A stretch of DNA of 46,448 nucleotides from an uncultured Flavobacteriales bacterium (GTDB taxonomy: Bacteria > Bacteroidota > Bacteroidia > Flavobacteriales > UBA1820): positions 1 through 46,448 of the forward strand of contig CALJDR010000029.1 in assembly GCA_938023515.1 (NCBI GenBank). Direction: 5' to 3'. Below, piece by piece: positions 1 to 8,421 of this stretch. The notes beneath the pieces were generated by a model. It worked only from the letters and a program-made list of their open reading frames with translations, did no database searches and had not been told where the DNA came from. Both the position numbers and the translations under genes were made by a program. Within the stretch, counting starts at the first letter, position 1; each line of letters opens with the position of its first letter.

Positions 1-48
1 CGAGATGACGTCGAGTCTCGTGGGCTCGGAGATGTGTATAAGAGACAG
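1..48. other. Illumina P7/Nextera adapter left on contig end
   Basis: Bases 1-6 (CGAGAT) match the end of the P7 flow-cell primer, 7-14 (GACGTCGA) occupy the i7 index slot, and 15-48 read exactly as the Nextera read-2 transposase adapter. It ends in the 19-bp mosaic end AGATGTGTATAAGAGACAG at 30-48. This is library sequence, not genome, so genomic DNA begins at about base 49. Confidence 0.97.
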
Positions 49-49
49 C

Positions 50-136
50 GCCTATATAGACTACGGTTGGTTCATCACCAAAGCTCCAATAAGCCAGCTG
101 GAACTGGTGGAAAAAAAGAAAGCAAAACAAACTTAA
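50..136 (+). CDS. 3' end of an unidentified CDS (partial)
   Basis: An open frame runs from the adapter junction to a TAA at 134-136. It encodes the last 28 residues of a protein, beginning AYIDYGWFITKAP and ending in a basic tail (EKKKAKQT). No other stop lies between the contig end and this TAA in this frame, and the A/K-rich tail looks like a genuine C-terminus. The fragment is too short to assign a family. The downstream acyltransferase starts 27 bp later on the same strand, so the two may be co-transcribed, perhaps in a surface-polysaccharide locus. Confidence 0.5.
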   Translation, partial: AYIDYGWFITKAPISQLELVEKKKAKQT

Positions 137-139
137 TAT

Positions 140-163
140 GTTGCAAATTCTTACATTTGCAAC
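140..163 (+). promoter_or_regulatory. Perfect hairpin abutting the acyltransferase start codon
   Basis: GTTGCAAAT (140-148) and ATTTGCAAC (155-163) are exact inverted repeats around a 6-nt loop. The 3' arm ends immediately before the ATG at 164. A 9-codon ORF (ATG 138 to TGA 165-167) runs through the hairpin and overlaps that ATG. The placement suggests translational control of the acyltransferase, or DNA-binding of a regulator. There is no U-tract, so it is not a terminator. Confidence 0.5.
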
Positions 164-1194
164 ATGAAGACCCGGAATGAACTCATTTCCTTTTTGCAAG
201 CTTTCGGTATTACTTTAGTAGTTCTGGGGCATTCTTTCTTGTATGTCCCGGACAATCCGGTAATGAGATACATCTATTCGTTCCATATGCCTTTGTTTAT
301 GTTTATATCTGGCTATTTACTGATTTACTCGGCACAGGCACGCGGACAGAAGATAAATCAGTTCAAAATACTGGGTACAAACGGCTTCTTCTGGAAGAAG
401 ACAAAACGCCTGCTCATCCCTTATGTTGCCATCAGCTCCTTGACCCTTATTCCAAAGTATTTCTTAAACCAGTATACGGTTCGCCCGACTGATATTTCTT
501 TCGATGCATGGGCGCACATGCTACTCTATCCCTGGGACAATGTGATAAACTTCTTTTGGTTTCTACCTACTTTGTTCGCAATTATGTGTATAGTCGTAGT
601 AACAGTCAAACTCTCCGCAAGATTTAGGATCGGTATTCCTGACTATGCCGTCCTATCTATTTTAGCTATATTACATGTCTTCAATCCAGCAGGCCACATC
701 AATTTGCTCAATTTTTCCGGTATAATAGGATACCTTTTTTATTTCGTTCTCGGGATAATATTCTGTACCCGCCAAAGAGAAATCATCAAATTTTTCAGGT
801 TGAATACCCCCCCCCCTCAACTCATAAAACACTGATAATCACATTTTTACTATCAATTCTATTTATAGGAATTTCATTTAAGGGAGCCGATTTACTGAAA
901 GCGACAAACGGCATTCTGATGAGTGTAGCTTTGGGATATCTGTACGTGGAAAAAAAATGGACTTTCTTTGTCCCTCTCTATGGCGCTTCCTATGCCATTT
1001 TTTTATTTTCCTGGTATCCCCAAACTTTTTCTCAACAAGTTCTTTTCGGGCTCACCGGGGCGCCTTGGTATATTTGTTCCTTTTTAGCCTTTACATCAGG
1101 CATATATATCCCCGTTTTGATCTATCGGTTTATCGTCTGTTCTAAAAAAAGTCGGAAATACGGAAAGGTGTTGGCTTTACTAACCGGGCAATAA
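164..1194 (+). CDS. Acyltransferase-3 family membrane protein, frame broken at a poly-C tract
   Basis: Family 3 acyltransferases (OafA/WecH-like) are multi-pass inner-membrane enzymes that O-acetylate or otherwise acylate surface sugars. The first part (164-835, 223 aa) has the early GHSF motif and SFHMPLFMFISGYLL, typical of the family N-terminus, then several hydrophobic segments. It hits a TGA at 833-835 just after a run of ten C at 807-816. In the next frame the sequence is open from the tract to a TAA at 1192-1194 and continues with further membrane segments. Eleven (or eight) C would join both parts into about 343 aa, the normal family length. The gene is therefore in an off frame here, either by phase variation or by a sequence error. 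The first start after the upstream stop in this frame is ATG 164. The DNA is visibly more AT-rich than the rest of the window. The sugar target is unknown. Confidence 0.75.
807..816 (+). repeat. Homopolymeric C10 tract inside the acyltransferase gene
   Basis: Ten consecutive C lie within the coding region. Upstream reading is in the frame of 164 and the downstream coding sequence needs one extra C. Such tracts change length by slipped-strand mispairing, so this is a plausible ON/OFF switch. Confidence 0.8.
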
Positions 1195-1218
1195 ACTCAT
1201 CCCTACCTATTTCTGATA

Positions 1219-2094
1219 CTATAATATCTCCTTATATACATGACAATACGGCGTCTGGCCATTCTTATCGTAATAATGACGGTGATATTCTTCCTTTTCA
1301 GGATAGAATATATCGAGTGGTAAAACCTCCGTCTCCGGTTTCAGCCCCTTTTCCCGCAATTTTTCCAAAGCCTCTTCGGCCAACTCTTTTTGCCGCTGCG
1401 ACGTGTAGAATATCGCCGACCGGTACTGCGGCCCAATGTCCGGCCCCTGCCCGTCGGCCTGCTGCGAATCGAAGGTATTGAAGTAAGTCCGCAAGATCTC
1501 TCGATAGGACACCTTTTGAGGATCGAATACTACCTTCACACATTCCAGGTGACCCGACCCGCCCGTACTCACCTGGCTGTACAGCGGGTCTTTCAGCCAG
1601 CCCCCCGCATATCCCACTTCGGTGGAAACCACCCCGTCTATCTTGGAAAGCCAGTATTCCGTGCCCCAGAAACAGCCCGAGGCCAGTACCGCCACCTCAT
1701 ATGGTTCCCCCTTCCGCCGGTCTTCCGGCATATCGGGCACAAAGGTCATGGACATCGAATTGACACAATGCCGGGTATCCTTTTCCGTCAGACCTTCCCC
1801 GGTGAATACATGCCCCAGATGGGCCCCGCAATGAGCACACACGATCTCCGTACGCCTGCCGTCCGCATCGGGAATGCGCCGCACTGCCCCCGGAATCTCG
1901 TCGTCGAACGCCGGCCAGCCACAATGCCCGTCGAACTTATCGGACGAACGGTATAAAGGCTCCCCGCATTTCCGGCAATGGTAAGTGCCCGGCTGGAAAA
2001 AATCGTCGTATTTGCCCGTAAAAGGCACCTCAGTCCCTTTTCCCTCTATCACTTGTGCCTCCAACGGAGTAAGAGGCCTTTTGTCCTGTTTCAT
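1219..2094 (-). CDS. msrAB: Fused peptide methionine sulfoxide reductase MsrB-MsrA
   Basis: Repairs oxidised methionine: MsrB reduces the R-sulfoxide and MsrA the S-sulfoxide. This 291-aa protein has MsrB first (about residues 1-125) with zinc-site pairs CRKC and CAHC and the catalytic region RHCVNS. MsrA follows (about 130-291), with its catalytic Cys in GCFWGTE and the motif GYAGG. The B-then-A order is one of the two known fusion orders. There is no signal peptide, so it is probably cytoplasmic. It converges on the acyltransferase with a 24-bp gap and is divergent from the transglutaminase-like pair. Confidence 0.95.
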   Translation of the reverse strand: MKQDKRPLTPLEAQVIEGKGTEVPFTGKYDDFFQPGTYHCRKCGEPLYRSSDKFDGHCGWPAFDDEIPGAVRRIPDADGRRTEIVCAHCGAHLGHVFTGEGLTEKDTRHCVNSMSMTFVPDMPEDRRKGEPYEVAVLASGCFWGTEYWLSKIDGVVSTEVGYAGGWLKDPLYSQVSTGGSGHLECVKVVFDPQKVSYREILRTYFNTFDSQQADGQGPDIGPQYRSAIFYTSQRQKELAEEALEKLREKGLKPETEVLPLDIFYPEKEEYHRHYYDKNGQTPYCHVYKEIL

Positions 2095-2258
2095 CGCATT
2101 TGTTTTTATGTTCCAATTTACGACATACTCCCCGGTATTCCAAATCCTTGCGATAGGTTCTTCCTATACCCGGATCATTTTTTTTGCCTCGGGTGTAACC
2201 TTTTTATCTCGGAAGAGGTCTAATGTAATAGAAGATAACCGAAAAACAATTTTGCACC

Positions 2259-3440
2259 ATGAAACACGTAATCCTCATCCTGCTCACCGTTCTGTGCTGT
2301 GCAGGCCTGTCCGCCCAAAACAAAGAAATAACGGACTCCCTCCAGTCCCTGCTCTCCCAAGCTGATGCCGCCGCGAAAGACAAAAATTACCGCAAGGCAG
2401 ACTGCCTGTACCGGGAAGCAATGACCTACGCGCACGCACAGTCCGACAAAGACGTACCCGCGTGGATGAAACAGAACACCGATGCTGTCAGCTATTATAA
2501 TATCGCTTGTATCTACAGCCTGATGGACAAGAAAGAACCCGCTTTAAATGCTTTCAAAAATGCGGTCGATGCCGGATACAGCCGCTATAGCTGGGCAATG
2601 AAAGACCCTGACCTGGATAATATCCGGAAAGAATCGTATTTCAAGGAACTGATGCGGGGATTGCAGGCGAAATACGATTATCCCGAAATCCTGAAAAAAT
2701 CGGGCAAATACCAAGGGGACGCTAAAAATGCAGACCTTCCCCGCTTTACTTATCTCGACCAGAACGATCCCCGATTGGTCAATCTGCGCAAGACGCTGAA
2801 CCTCGATTCCATCGCCGGAAACGGGGACGAAATATCGAAGATCAAGAACCTCTGCCTATGGCTGCACAATACCGTACGCCACGACGGGAGGTCCAACAAT
2901 CCTGCCGAAAAGAATGCCCTGGCTCTTCTCAAAGTATGCAAGGAAGAAAACCGGGGCGTCAACTGCCGAATGCTGTCCACCATCCTGAACGAATGCTACC
3001 TGGCCATGGGCTTCAAATCCCGTTTTATGACCTGCCTGCCAAAAAGCGACAAGGACACCGACTGCCACGTGGTGAACATCGTATGGAGCAACCAACTGGA
3101 TAAATGGATTATGGCCGACCCGAGTTTTTATGCTTTCTTCCTGGACGGCAAAGGCAACCTGCTGGGCCTGGAAGAAGCCCGCCAGATGATCGTCGCCGGA
3201 AAGACCGTGAAAGTCAACCCCGAAGCCAACTGGAACGGACAAAAGCGGAGTGAAGCCCAGCATTTGGAATATATGGCCAAAAACCTCTACTGGTTCTCCT
3301 GTCCGGTGGCTTCCACATACGATACGGAGACCGAAGGCGCCGAAGACGGCTATGCGATGCTCGCACCCGGGGATTTCAAACCCTGGCAGAACAATTACCT
3401 CTCGCGTGATCCGGGCTATTTCTGGGCCCGCCCCGAATAA
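2259..3440 (+). CDS. Secreted TPR/transglutaminase-like protein 1
   Basis: This 393-aa protein starts with a signal peptide (MKHVILILLTVLCCAGLSAQ). A helical TPR-like part follows (about 25-145, with AVSYYNIACIYSLM), then a transglutaminase-like papain-fold domain. The presumed catalytic triad is Cys in RGVNCRM, His in DCHVVNIVW and Asp in WIMADPSF. It lacks a lipobox, so it is probably periplasmic or exported. The substrate is unknown; the fold includes proteases, amidases and cross-linkers. A close paralogue begins 24 bp downstream, so the two look like an operon formed by tandem duplication. A weak -7-like box (CAATTTTG, 2247-2254) precedes the start. Confidence 0.8.
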   Translation: MKHVILILLTVLCCAGLSAQNKEITDSLQSLLSQADAAAKDKNYRKADCLYREAMTYAHAQSDKDVPAWMKQNTDAVSYYNIACIYSLMDKKEPALNAFKNAVDAGYSRYSWAMKDPDLDNIRKESYFKELMRGLQAKYDYPEILKKSGKYQGDAKNADLPRFTYLDQNDPRLVNLRKTLNLDSIAGNGDEISKIKNLCLWLHNTVRHDGRSNNPAEKNALALLKVCKEENRGVNCRMLSTILNECYLAMGFKSRFMTCLPKSDKDTDCHVVNIVWSNQLDKWIMADPSFYAFFLDGKGNLLGLEEARQMIVAGKTVKVNPEANWNGQKRSEAQHLEYMAKNLYWFSCPVASTYDTETEGAEDGYAMLAPGDFKPWQNNYLSRDPGYFWARPE

Positions 3441-3464
3441 CAATTCATAGATAACTCATTTTCC

Positions 3465-4643
3465 ATGACACGAACAAAGATTTTCGTTTTTACCCTCCTG
3501 TCGGCCTTCTGTGCCGCAGGCCTCCACGGGCAAAGCGCTGTAACGGACTCCGTTTCGGTGCTGTTGAAAAAGACCAACGCCGCGATGAAAGCCCGGGATT
3601 ACGCTGAGTCGGCACGCCTGATCGACCAAACTATCGCCTACACCAAGGCTCAAAACGACCCTTACCTAAACAAGAATGCGGTCTACGCCCTCTCCTACTA
3701 CAACCTGGCCTGCATCCAGGCACTGGAAGGGAAAAAAGAGGCGGCTATCGAAGCTTTCACCAAAGCGGTGGATTCCGGATACGGAAATTTCCGCTGGGCT
3801 CTGAAGGATACCGACCTGAAGATCATCCAGGACGATCCTGCCTTTGCCGCACAGATACAACGCATCCGGGAAAATTACGACTACCCGTACGTACTGAGCC
3901 ATAGTGGGGCCTACAAAGGGGACGCGCCCGACGCCGACCTGCCGCCGTTCACGTATCTGAGTCAAAACGACCCGCGTCTGGTCAGCCTGCGCAAAACGCT
4001 GAAACTGGATTCCATCGCCGGCAGCGGGGACGAAATCTCGAAGATCAAGAACCTCTGCCTGTGGGTGCACAATGCCGTACGCCACGACGGAGGGGCTGAA
4101 AACCCGAAAGAGAAAAATGCCCCGGCGCTTCTCAAAGTCTGCAAGGAAGAGAACCGGGGGATCAACTGCCGCATGATGAGCACCATCCTGAACGAATGCT
4201 ACCTGGCTATGGGCTTCAAATCCCGCTTTATCACCTGTATGCCGAAAGATGAGAACGATTTCGACTGCCACGTGGTCAATATCGTGTGGAGTGATTCGCT
4301 GGGCAAATGGATCATGGCCGACCCGACTTTCTACGCGTTCTTTTCGGACGACAAAGGCGAGTTGATAAGCATCGAAGACGCCCGGCAGGCACTGGTAGAA
4401 GGAAAACAGATACACCTCAATCCCGAAGCCAACTGGAACGGCCAGAAAAAGAACGAAGCCGAATACATCGCCTACATGACCAAGAATTTCTACTGGTTCA
4501 TGTGCCCGCTGGATTCCACGTACGACACCGAAACCGTCCGCAAAGGCGTGTATTACATGCAGCTTCTCCCCGGCGATTTCAAAAGCCCGTCCAACGACTA
4601 TATTTCGCGGGACCCGGCCCGGTTCTGGGCCCGGCCCGAATAA
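3465..4643 (+). CDS. Secreted TPR/transglutaminase-like protein 2
   Basis: A 392-aa paralogue of the preceding gene with the same layout: signal peptide ending LHGQ, TPR-like repeats (ALSYYNLACIQALEG), then the transglutaminase-like domain with Cys in RGINCRM, His in DCHVVNIVW and Asp in WIMADPTF. The catalytic region is almost identical to its neighbour, while the N-terminal 150 residues differ more. Both copies end in the same RFWARPE or YFWARPE tail. Both keep the triad, so neither looks decayed. Function beyond the fold is not known. A strong hairpin terminator follows. Confidence 0.8.
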   Translation: MTRTKIFVFTLLSAFCAAGLHGQSAVTDSVSVLLKKTNAAMKARDYAESARLIDQTIAYTKAQNDPYLNKNAVYALSYYNLACIQALEGKKEAAIEAFTKAVDSGYGNFRWALKDTDLKIIQDDPAFAAQIQRIRENYDYPYVLSHSGAYKGDAPDADLPPFTYLSQNDPRLVSLRKTLKLDSIAGSGDEISKIKNLCLWVHNAVRHDGGAENPKEKNAPALLKVCKEENRGINCRMMSTILNECYLAMGFKSRFITCMPKDENDFDCHVVNIVWSDSLGKWIMADPTFYAFFSDDKGELISIEDARQALVEGKQIHLNPEANWNGQKKNEAEYIAYMTKNFYWFMCPLDSTYDTETVRKGVYYMQLLPGDFKSPSNDYISRDPARFWARPE

Positions 4644-4674
4644 CGAGTCCTAACAGTTTTTTCATATTTCAGCC

Positions 4675-4716
4675 CAAAAGGGGCTTCCGGGTTTTCCGGG
4701 GGCTCCTTTTGTTTTT
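4675..4716 (+). terminator. Intrinsic terminator after the transglutaminase pair
   Basis: A 16-pair stem (4675-4690 with 4696-4711, some G-T wobbles) with loop GTTTT is followed by TTTTT. It lies 31 bp after the stop codon. Confidence 0.75.
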
Positions 4717-4750
4717 CCCAGATATCCCTGCAAAGAAAAAGGCGGCCGGA

Positions 4751-4782
4751 TTTGCCGGATAAAGCGCCGTACAGTAACTTTG
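4751..4782 (+). promoter_or_regulatory. Bacteroidota-type promoter for the ThrE-like pair
   Basis: TTTG (4751-4754), a 20-bp spacer, then TAACTTTG (4775-4782) fits the TTTG/TAnnTTTG consensus of the Bacteroidota primary sigma factor. Transcription would begin about 25 nt before the TTG start at 4814, which supports that unusual start. Confidence 0.65.
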
Positions 4783-4813
4783 CACCGACGAAAAGGAATA
4801 TCCCCAGACTGTT

Positions 4814-5584
4814 TTGGAACGCTACAAAGAAATATCCGACCTGCTGCTCGACCTGGCCACCACCCTGGCGGCCTGCGGGTCCCATACGTCCCGCATCGTG
4901 CGCAACGTCAACCGGGCGGCGGAGAGTTTCGGCTGCTCGACGGATATCACTATCTTTCAGAAAAACATCATGATGACTCTGCGGGACAACCGGGACGGCG
5001 GCATAAAGCTCACGGCTGTTAAGAAAATAACCCCGCAGACAATCAATTTCCGCAGTGTCTCGTCCGTCAGTTCCCTGACATGGCACGCTTACGACAACCG
5101 CATCTCGCTCGAAGAGTTCCGCCGCCGCTATAACGAGATCATCTCCCAAAAAAGGTACCCGACGGCATTGGTCACCCTGCTGGTAGCCCTGGCGAACGCC
5201 TGCTTCTGCCGGATATTCACGGGCGACCTGGTCGCGATGGGACTCGTTTTCCTGGGTACGCTGGCCGGATTTTCGGCCCGCATGTATTTCAGCAAGGGAA
5301 AAACGAACCCGCTGGTAGTCTTCATTATCAGTTCGTTCGTTTCGTCGTTCATCGTCGCCCTGTGCGCCAAACTGGGCGCGCCTACAGCCACTCCGCAGAT
5401 CGCGGTGGGATCGAGCATCTTGTTCCTCATCCCGGGCGTACCGCTGATGAACGGGGTGATAGACGTACTCGAAGGGCATGTACTGGGCGGGGGTTCCCGC
5501 CTGATCACCGCGACGATATTCATTATTTGTATCACCATAGGGCTCTCGATGACCCTTTTATTACTCGGGATTAACGGACTATGA
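4814..5584 (+). CDS. Threonine/serine exporter N-terminal component (ThrE/YjjP-like)
   Basis: This 256-aa protein matches the larger half of a split ThrE-type exporter, which moves threonine, serine or related small metabolites out of the cell. Residues 1-115 form the soluble N-terminal region (LDLATTLAACGSHTSRI near the start). About five hydrophobic segments follow, including a conserved LIPGVPLMNG stretch. The start is TTG: no ATG or GTG lies between the in-frame TAA at 4775 and the conserved N-terminus, and the promoter box sits just upstream. Its last codon overlaps the next gene by ATGA, so the two halves are translationally coupled. Confidence 0.85.
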   Translation: MERYKEISDLLLDLATTLAACGSHTSRIVRNVNRAAESFGCSTDITIFQKNIMMTLRDNRDGGIKLTAVKKITPQTINFRSVSSVSSLTWHAYDNRISLEEFRRRYNEIISQKRYPTALVTLLVALANACFCRIFTGDLVAMGLVFLGTLAGFSARMYFSKGKTNPLVVFIISSFVSSFIVALCAKLGAPTATPQIAVGSSILFLIPGVPLMNGVIDVLEGHVLGGGSRLITATIFIICITIGLSMTLLLLGINGL

Positions 5585-6090
5585 GCAGCCTGATCGCAGA
5601 ACTCCTCCTCGACGGATTGCTGGCGGCGGTAGCGGCCACCGGGTTTGCCGTGATCTCCAACCCGCCGCGGAAAGCCATCTACCTGTCCGCCCTGCTGGCG
5701 GCCATCGGGCATGCGCTGCGCTACTTCCTGATAAACACTGCTGCGATGGATATCGTAACGGCGACGGTCATCGCCTCTTTCACGATCGGGATGATCACGA
5801 TCTTTTTTGCCCGGATGATACACTGCCCGCCGGAAGTATTCTCCTTCCCTTCGCTGCTGCCGATGATCCCGGGAATGTACGCCTACAAGACATTCATGTC
5901 CCTGATGAATTTTATCCAGGCCAAAGACCCGTTGGTGATGCAGGCCACGATGGTCGACATCCTCCACAATGGGGCGCTGACCGTTTCCATTTTGTTTGCT
6001 TTGGTATTGGGGGTTTCGCTGCCGCTGTTCATCTTCCACCGGCAATCGTTCCTGATGACGCGGATCATGCACAACCGGCACCGCGCCTGA
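5581..6090 (+). CDS. Threonine/serine exporter C-terminal component (YjjB-like)
   Basis: A 169-aa membrane protein with four to five predicted transmembrane segments. SLLPMIPGMYAYK is typical of the smaller ThrE half. It overlaps the preceding gene by four bases (ATGA), and the pair would assemble into one transporter in the inner membrane. No terminator is obvious in the 33-bp gap to the convergent hemW gene. The actual substrate cannot be read from sequence. Confidence 0.85.
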   Translation: MSSLIAELLLDGLLAAVAATGFAVISNPPRKAIYLSALLAAIGHALRYFLINTAAMDIVTATVIASFTIGMITIFFARMIHCPPEVFSFPSLLPMIPGMYAYKTFMSLMNFIQAKDPLVMQATMVDILHNGALTVSILFALVLGVSLPLFIFHRQSFLMTRIMHNRHRA

Positions 6091-6123
6091 TTTTTATTCT
6101 TTACAAAGGACTCTTAGAAAAAA

Positions 6124-7257
6124 TTATTCCACTTCAAAAAGGTCGGAGGAAATCCCGTCGGTAAAGAACCATCCGGCCCGGGTAATGCGTAAATGTCCCT
6201 CAGAAATCTCGGCCAATCCCTGTTCTATGTGTTTCCGGGCCTGGGCCAGCAGGGATTCCAAAGCCTCCTGCCCGAAACGGCTTTTAAAATTATCGAGGGA
6301 AAGCCCCTCGGCCGTCCGCAGGGAGGTCATCACCATCTCGTTGCGCAGGTTCAGCTGCGAAAGGGTTTCTTCTCCGTGCGGAATACGATTTGCCCGTGCT
6401 CCCTCGAGGTATTTCGCAATCGAAGCCTCGTTCCATCGCCGCAGCCGCCGTCCGTCGAAAGAATGGGCCGAAGGCCCTATCCCCAGATAAGCATCCCCGC
6501 TCCAGTAAGCGCTGTTATGGCGCGAACGGTATCCCGGGCGCGCAAAATTGGAAACTTCGTACCGCTGAAACCCGGCTGTCTCCAACCGGTCTACGACCTC
6601 TAAATACTGCCGGGCTGCTTCGTCGTCGTCGGGAGCCGGGAGTTTTCCCCGTCCTATCCGTACGTCGAGCGCCGTTCCTTTTTCCACGGTCAGCGCATAG
6701 GCCGAAATATGCTCCACACCCAAAGCGAGGGCTGTCTCCACATCCCGCTCCAGTGCTTTGTCGTCCCGGCCGGGGATTCCGTAGATCAAATCTATTGTAA
6801 TGTTGCCGAAACCGGCTTTACGCAGCTGTTCGACAGCCCGCACCGCATCGGCCCCCGTATGACGGCGTTCCATAAAAGCCAGCGCCGCATCGTCAAAAGA
6901 CTGTACCCCGACGGATAGCCGGTTGACGCCTATAGAAAGCCACTGGGATGCTTTTTCGGCGGAAATATCGTCCGGATTGGCCTCCAGGGTGATCTCCACA
7001 CCGGGTAGAATCCGCAACGACCTTTTTACCCCGTCCAACAGCACCGAGATATCCTCCGCAGGCAATAGCGAAGGCGTTCCTCCTCCAAAATACACGGTCT
7101 TTACCTCCCGGTCCGGCCAGCCTTCCGCCCGGCCGCAAAGTTCGTCCCGCATGGCCGCCACGACCTGTTCCCTGCGGCGGAAGTCCGCCACGGAAAAAAA
7201 ATTGCAATACAGGCATTTATGCTTGCAAAAGGGGATATGGAAATAAACGCCGCCCAT
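6124..7257 (-). CDS. hemW: Heme chaperone HemW (radical SAM, HemN-like)
   Basis: A 377-aa radical SAM protein. The cluster motif is CKHKCLYCNF (C-x3-C-x2-C followed by N-F), the HemW form; true coproporphyrinogen dehydrogenase HemN has a fourth Cys there. GGGTPS and the ISAYALTVEKGT region fit the family, and the C-terminal HemN-type domain is present. HemW binds heme and is thought to deliver it to respiratory proteins, so annotation as a coproporphyrinogen oxidase would probably be wrong. It is separated from thiL by 76 bp with no clear terminator. Confidence 0.9.
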   Translation of the reverse strand: MGGVYFHIPFCKHKCLYCNFFSVADFRRREQVVAAMRDELCGRAEGWPDREVKTVYFGGGTPSLLPAEDISVLLDGVKRSLRILPGVEITLEANPDDISAEKASQWLSIGVNRLSVGVQSFDDAALAFMERRHTGADAVRAVEQLRKAGFGNITIDLIYGIPGRDDKALERDVETALALGVEHISAYALTVEKGTALDVRIGRGKLPAPDDDEAARQYLEVVDRLETAGFQRYEVSNFARPGYRSRHNSAYWSGDAYLGIGPSAHSFDGRRLRRWNEASIAKYLEGARANRIPHGEETLSQLNLRNEMVMTSLRTAEGLSLDNFKSRFGQEALESLLAQARKHIEQGLAEISEGHLRITRAGWFFTDGISSDLFEVE

Positions 7258-7333
7258 AGCCGGGATAGAAAAATCGTTTTTTAGTAAACGTTCGTTTTTA
7301 TCGGTAAAACCTTATCCTCGCAGGATTGGTTTT

Positions 7334-8392
7334 TCAGTCTTCAGACTTCCCAAAGCTGTTCCATCCCTGGGCTGTCAGATCGACTACACTGCCGTCGCGC
7401 AGCACCAACTGACAAGGGGTACCCGGGGCCGTAATATGCCCGATGGGCGTGAGGTTGGGGTTGCCTTTTATTTTGTCGTAATCCGCGATAGGCATCGTAA
7501 AGAGGAGCTCGTAATCCTCTCCGCCGGACAGGGCGACAGTCGAAGAATCGAGACCGAATTCATCCGCCGTAGTGATCATTTGCGGGTCTTTGGGGATTTT
7601 GTCCTCGTATATCTGCGCACCTACCCCGGACTGTTTGCAGATATGCAGTATTTCCGAAGAAAGGCCGTCCGAAATATCGATCATGGCCGTGGGCCGCACG
7701 CCGAGGGCTTCGAGAAGCGGGGGAATATCGCGCCGGGCTTCCGGTTTGAGCTGCCGCTCGACGATGTACTGGTACGGTTCGAGGTCGGGCTGCCACTGCG
7801 GGTTGACCTCCCAGGTCTTCTTTTCCCGGCGAAGCACCTGGAGGCCCATATAAGCCCCTCCCAGATCGCCGGAGACAACCACCAGGTCGCCTTCTTTGGC
7901 TCCGCTGCGGTAAACGGCCTTGCCTTTTTCCACATAACCGATCACGCTGACGGATATAACCAGCCCCGCGGTCGAAGAAGTAGTGTCACCGCCCACGATG
8001 TCCACCCCGTAAAGGCTTCCCGCCAGTTTCATACCGGCGTAGAGCTCTTCGAGAGCCTCCACCGGGAAACGGTTGGATACGGCCACCGAGACGATAACCT
8101 GCTCCGGAACGCCGCCCATGGCGTAAATATCGGACAAATTGACAATGATCGATTTATAACCCAAGTGTTTGAGCGGCGCATAAGAAAGGTCGAAATGCAC
8201 CCCTTCCACCAACATATCGGAAGATACCAGCACCTCCCTGCCTCCGGCATCCAGAACAGCCGCATCGTCGCCGATCCCTTTCACCGTGGATTTTTGGGCG
8301 GGTTTAATATCTCCGGTCAAATGGTCTATCAGTCCGAATTCCCCCAGTTCGGAGATAGGGGTCCGTTTTTCTTCTTTCTTCGATTCCAGCAT
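7334..8392 (-). CDS. thiL: Thiamine-monophosphate kinase
   Basis: Phosphorylates thiamine monophosphate to the active cofactor thiamine diphosphate. The 352-aa protein has GIGDDAAVL, SSDMLVEGVHF, GGDTTSS and DISDGLSSEI, the metal and nucleotide motifs of the PurM/ThiL fold. The open frame reaches back to 8707 through an unrelated basic stretch overlapping the small gene and rpe. I chose ATG 8392 (MLESKKEEK), which gives normal family length and leaves a 29-bp gap to the small gene. It is probably the last gene of an argB-rpe-small ORF-thiL transcript. Confidence 0.92.
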   Translation of the reverse strand: MLESKKEEKRTPISELGEFGLIDHLTGDIKPAQKSTVKGIGDDAAVLDAGGREVLVSSDMLVEGVHFDLSYAPLKHLGYKSIIVNLSDIYAMGGVPEQVIVSVAVSNRFPVEALEELYAGMKLAGSLYGVDIVGGDTTSSTAGLVISVSVIGYVEKGKAVYRSGAKEGDLVVVSGDLGGAYMGLQVLRREKKTWEVNPQWQPDLEPYQYIVERQLKPEARRDIPPLLEALGVRPTAMIDISDGLSSEILHICKQSGVGAQIYEDKIPKDPQMITTADEFGLDSSTVALSGGEDYELLFTMPIADYDKIKGNPNLTPIGHITAPGTPCQLVLRDGSVVDLTAQGWNSFGKSED

Positions 8393-8421
8393 AGTCTTTG
8401 TATTAAAACGGTTGGGTACGG

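Noticed and set aside
50..136. Resemblance of the truncated C-terminus (YIDYGWF) to the VDYGW segment of YidC
   Set aside because: In YidC this segment lies well before the C-terminal membrane domain, but here the frame ends 24 residues later. The short match is probably chance.
6124..7257. Annotation as coproporphyrinogen III oxidase (HemN)
   Set aside because: The radical SAM motif lacks the extra Cys of HemN and has the N-F ending of HemW.
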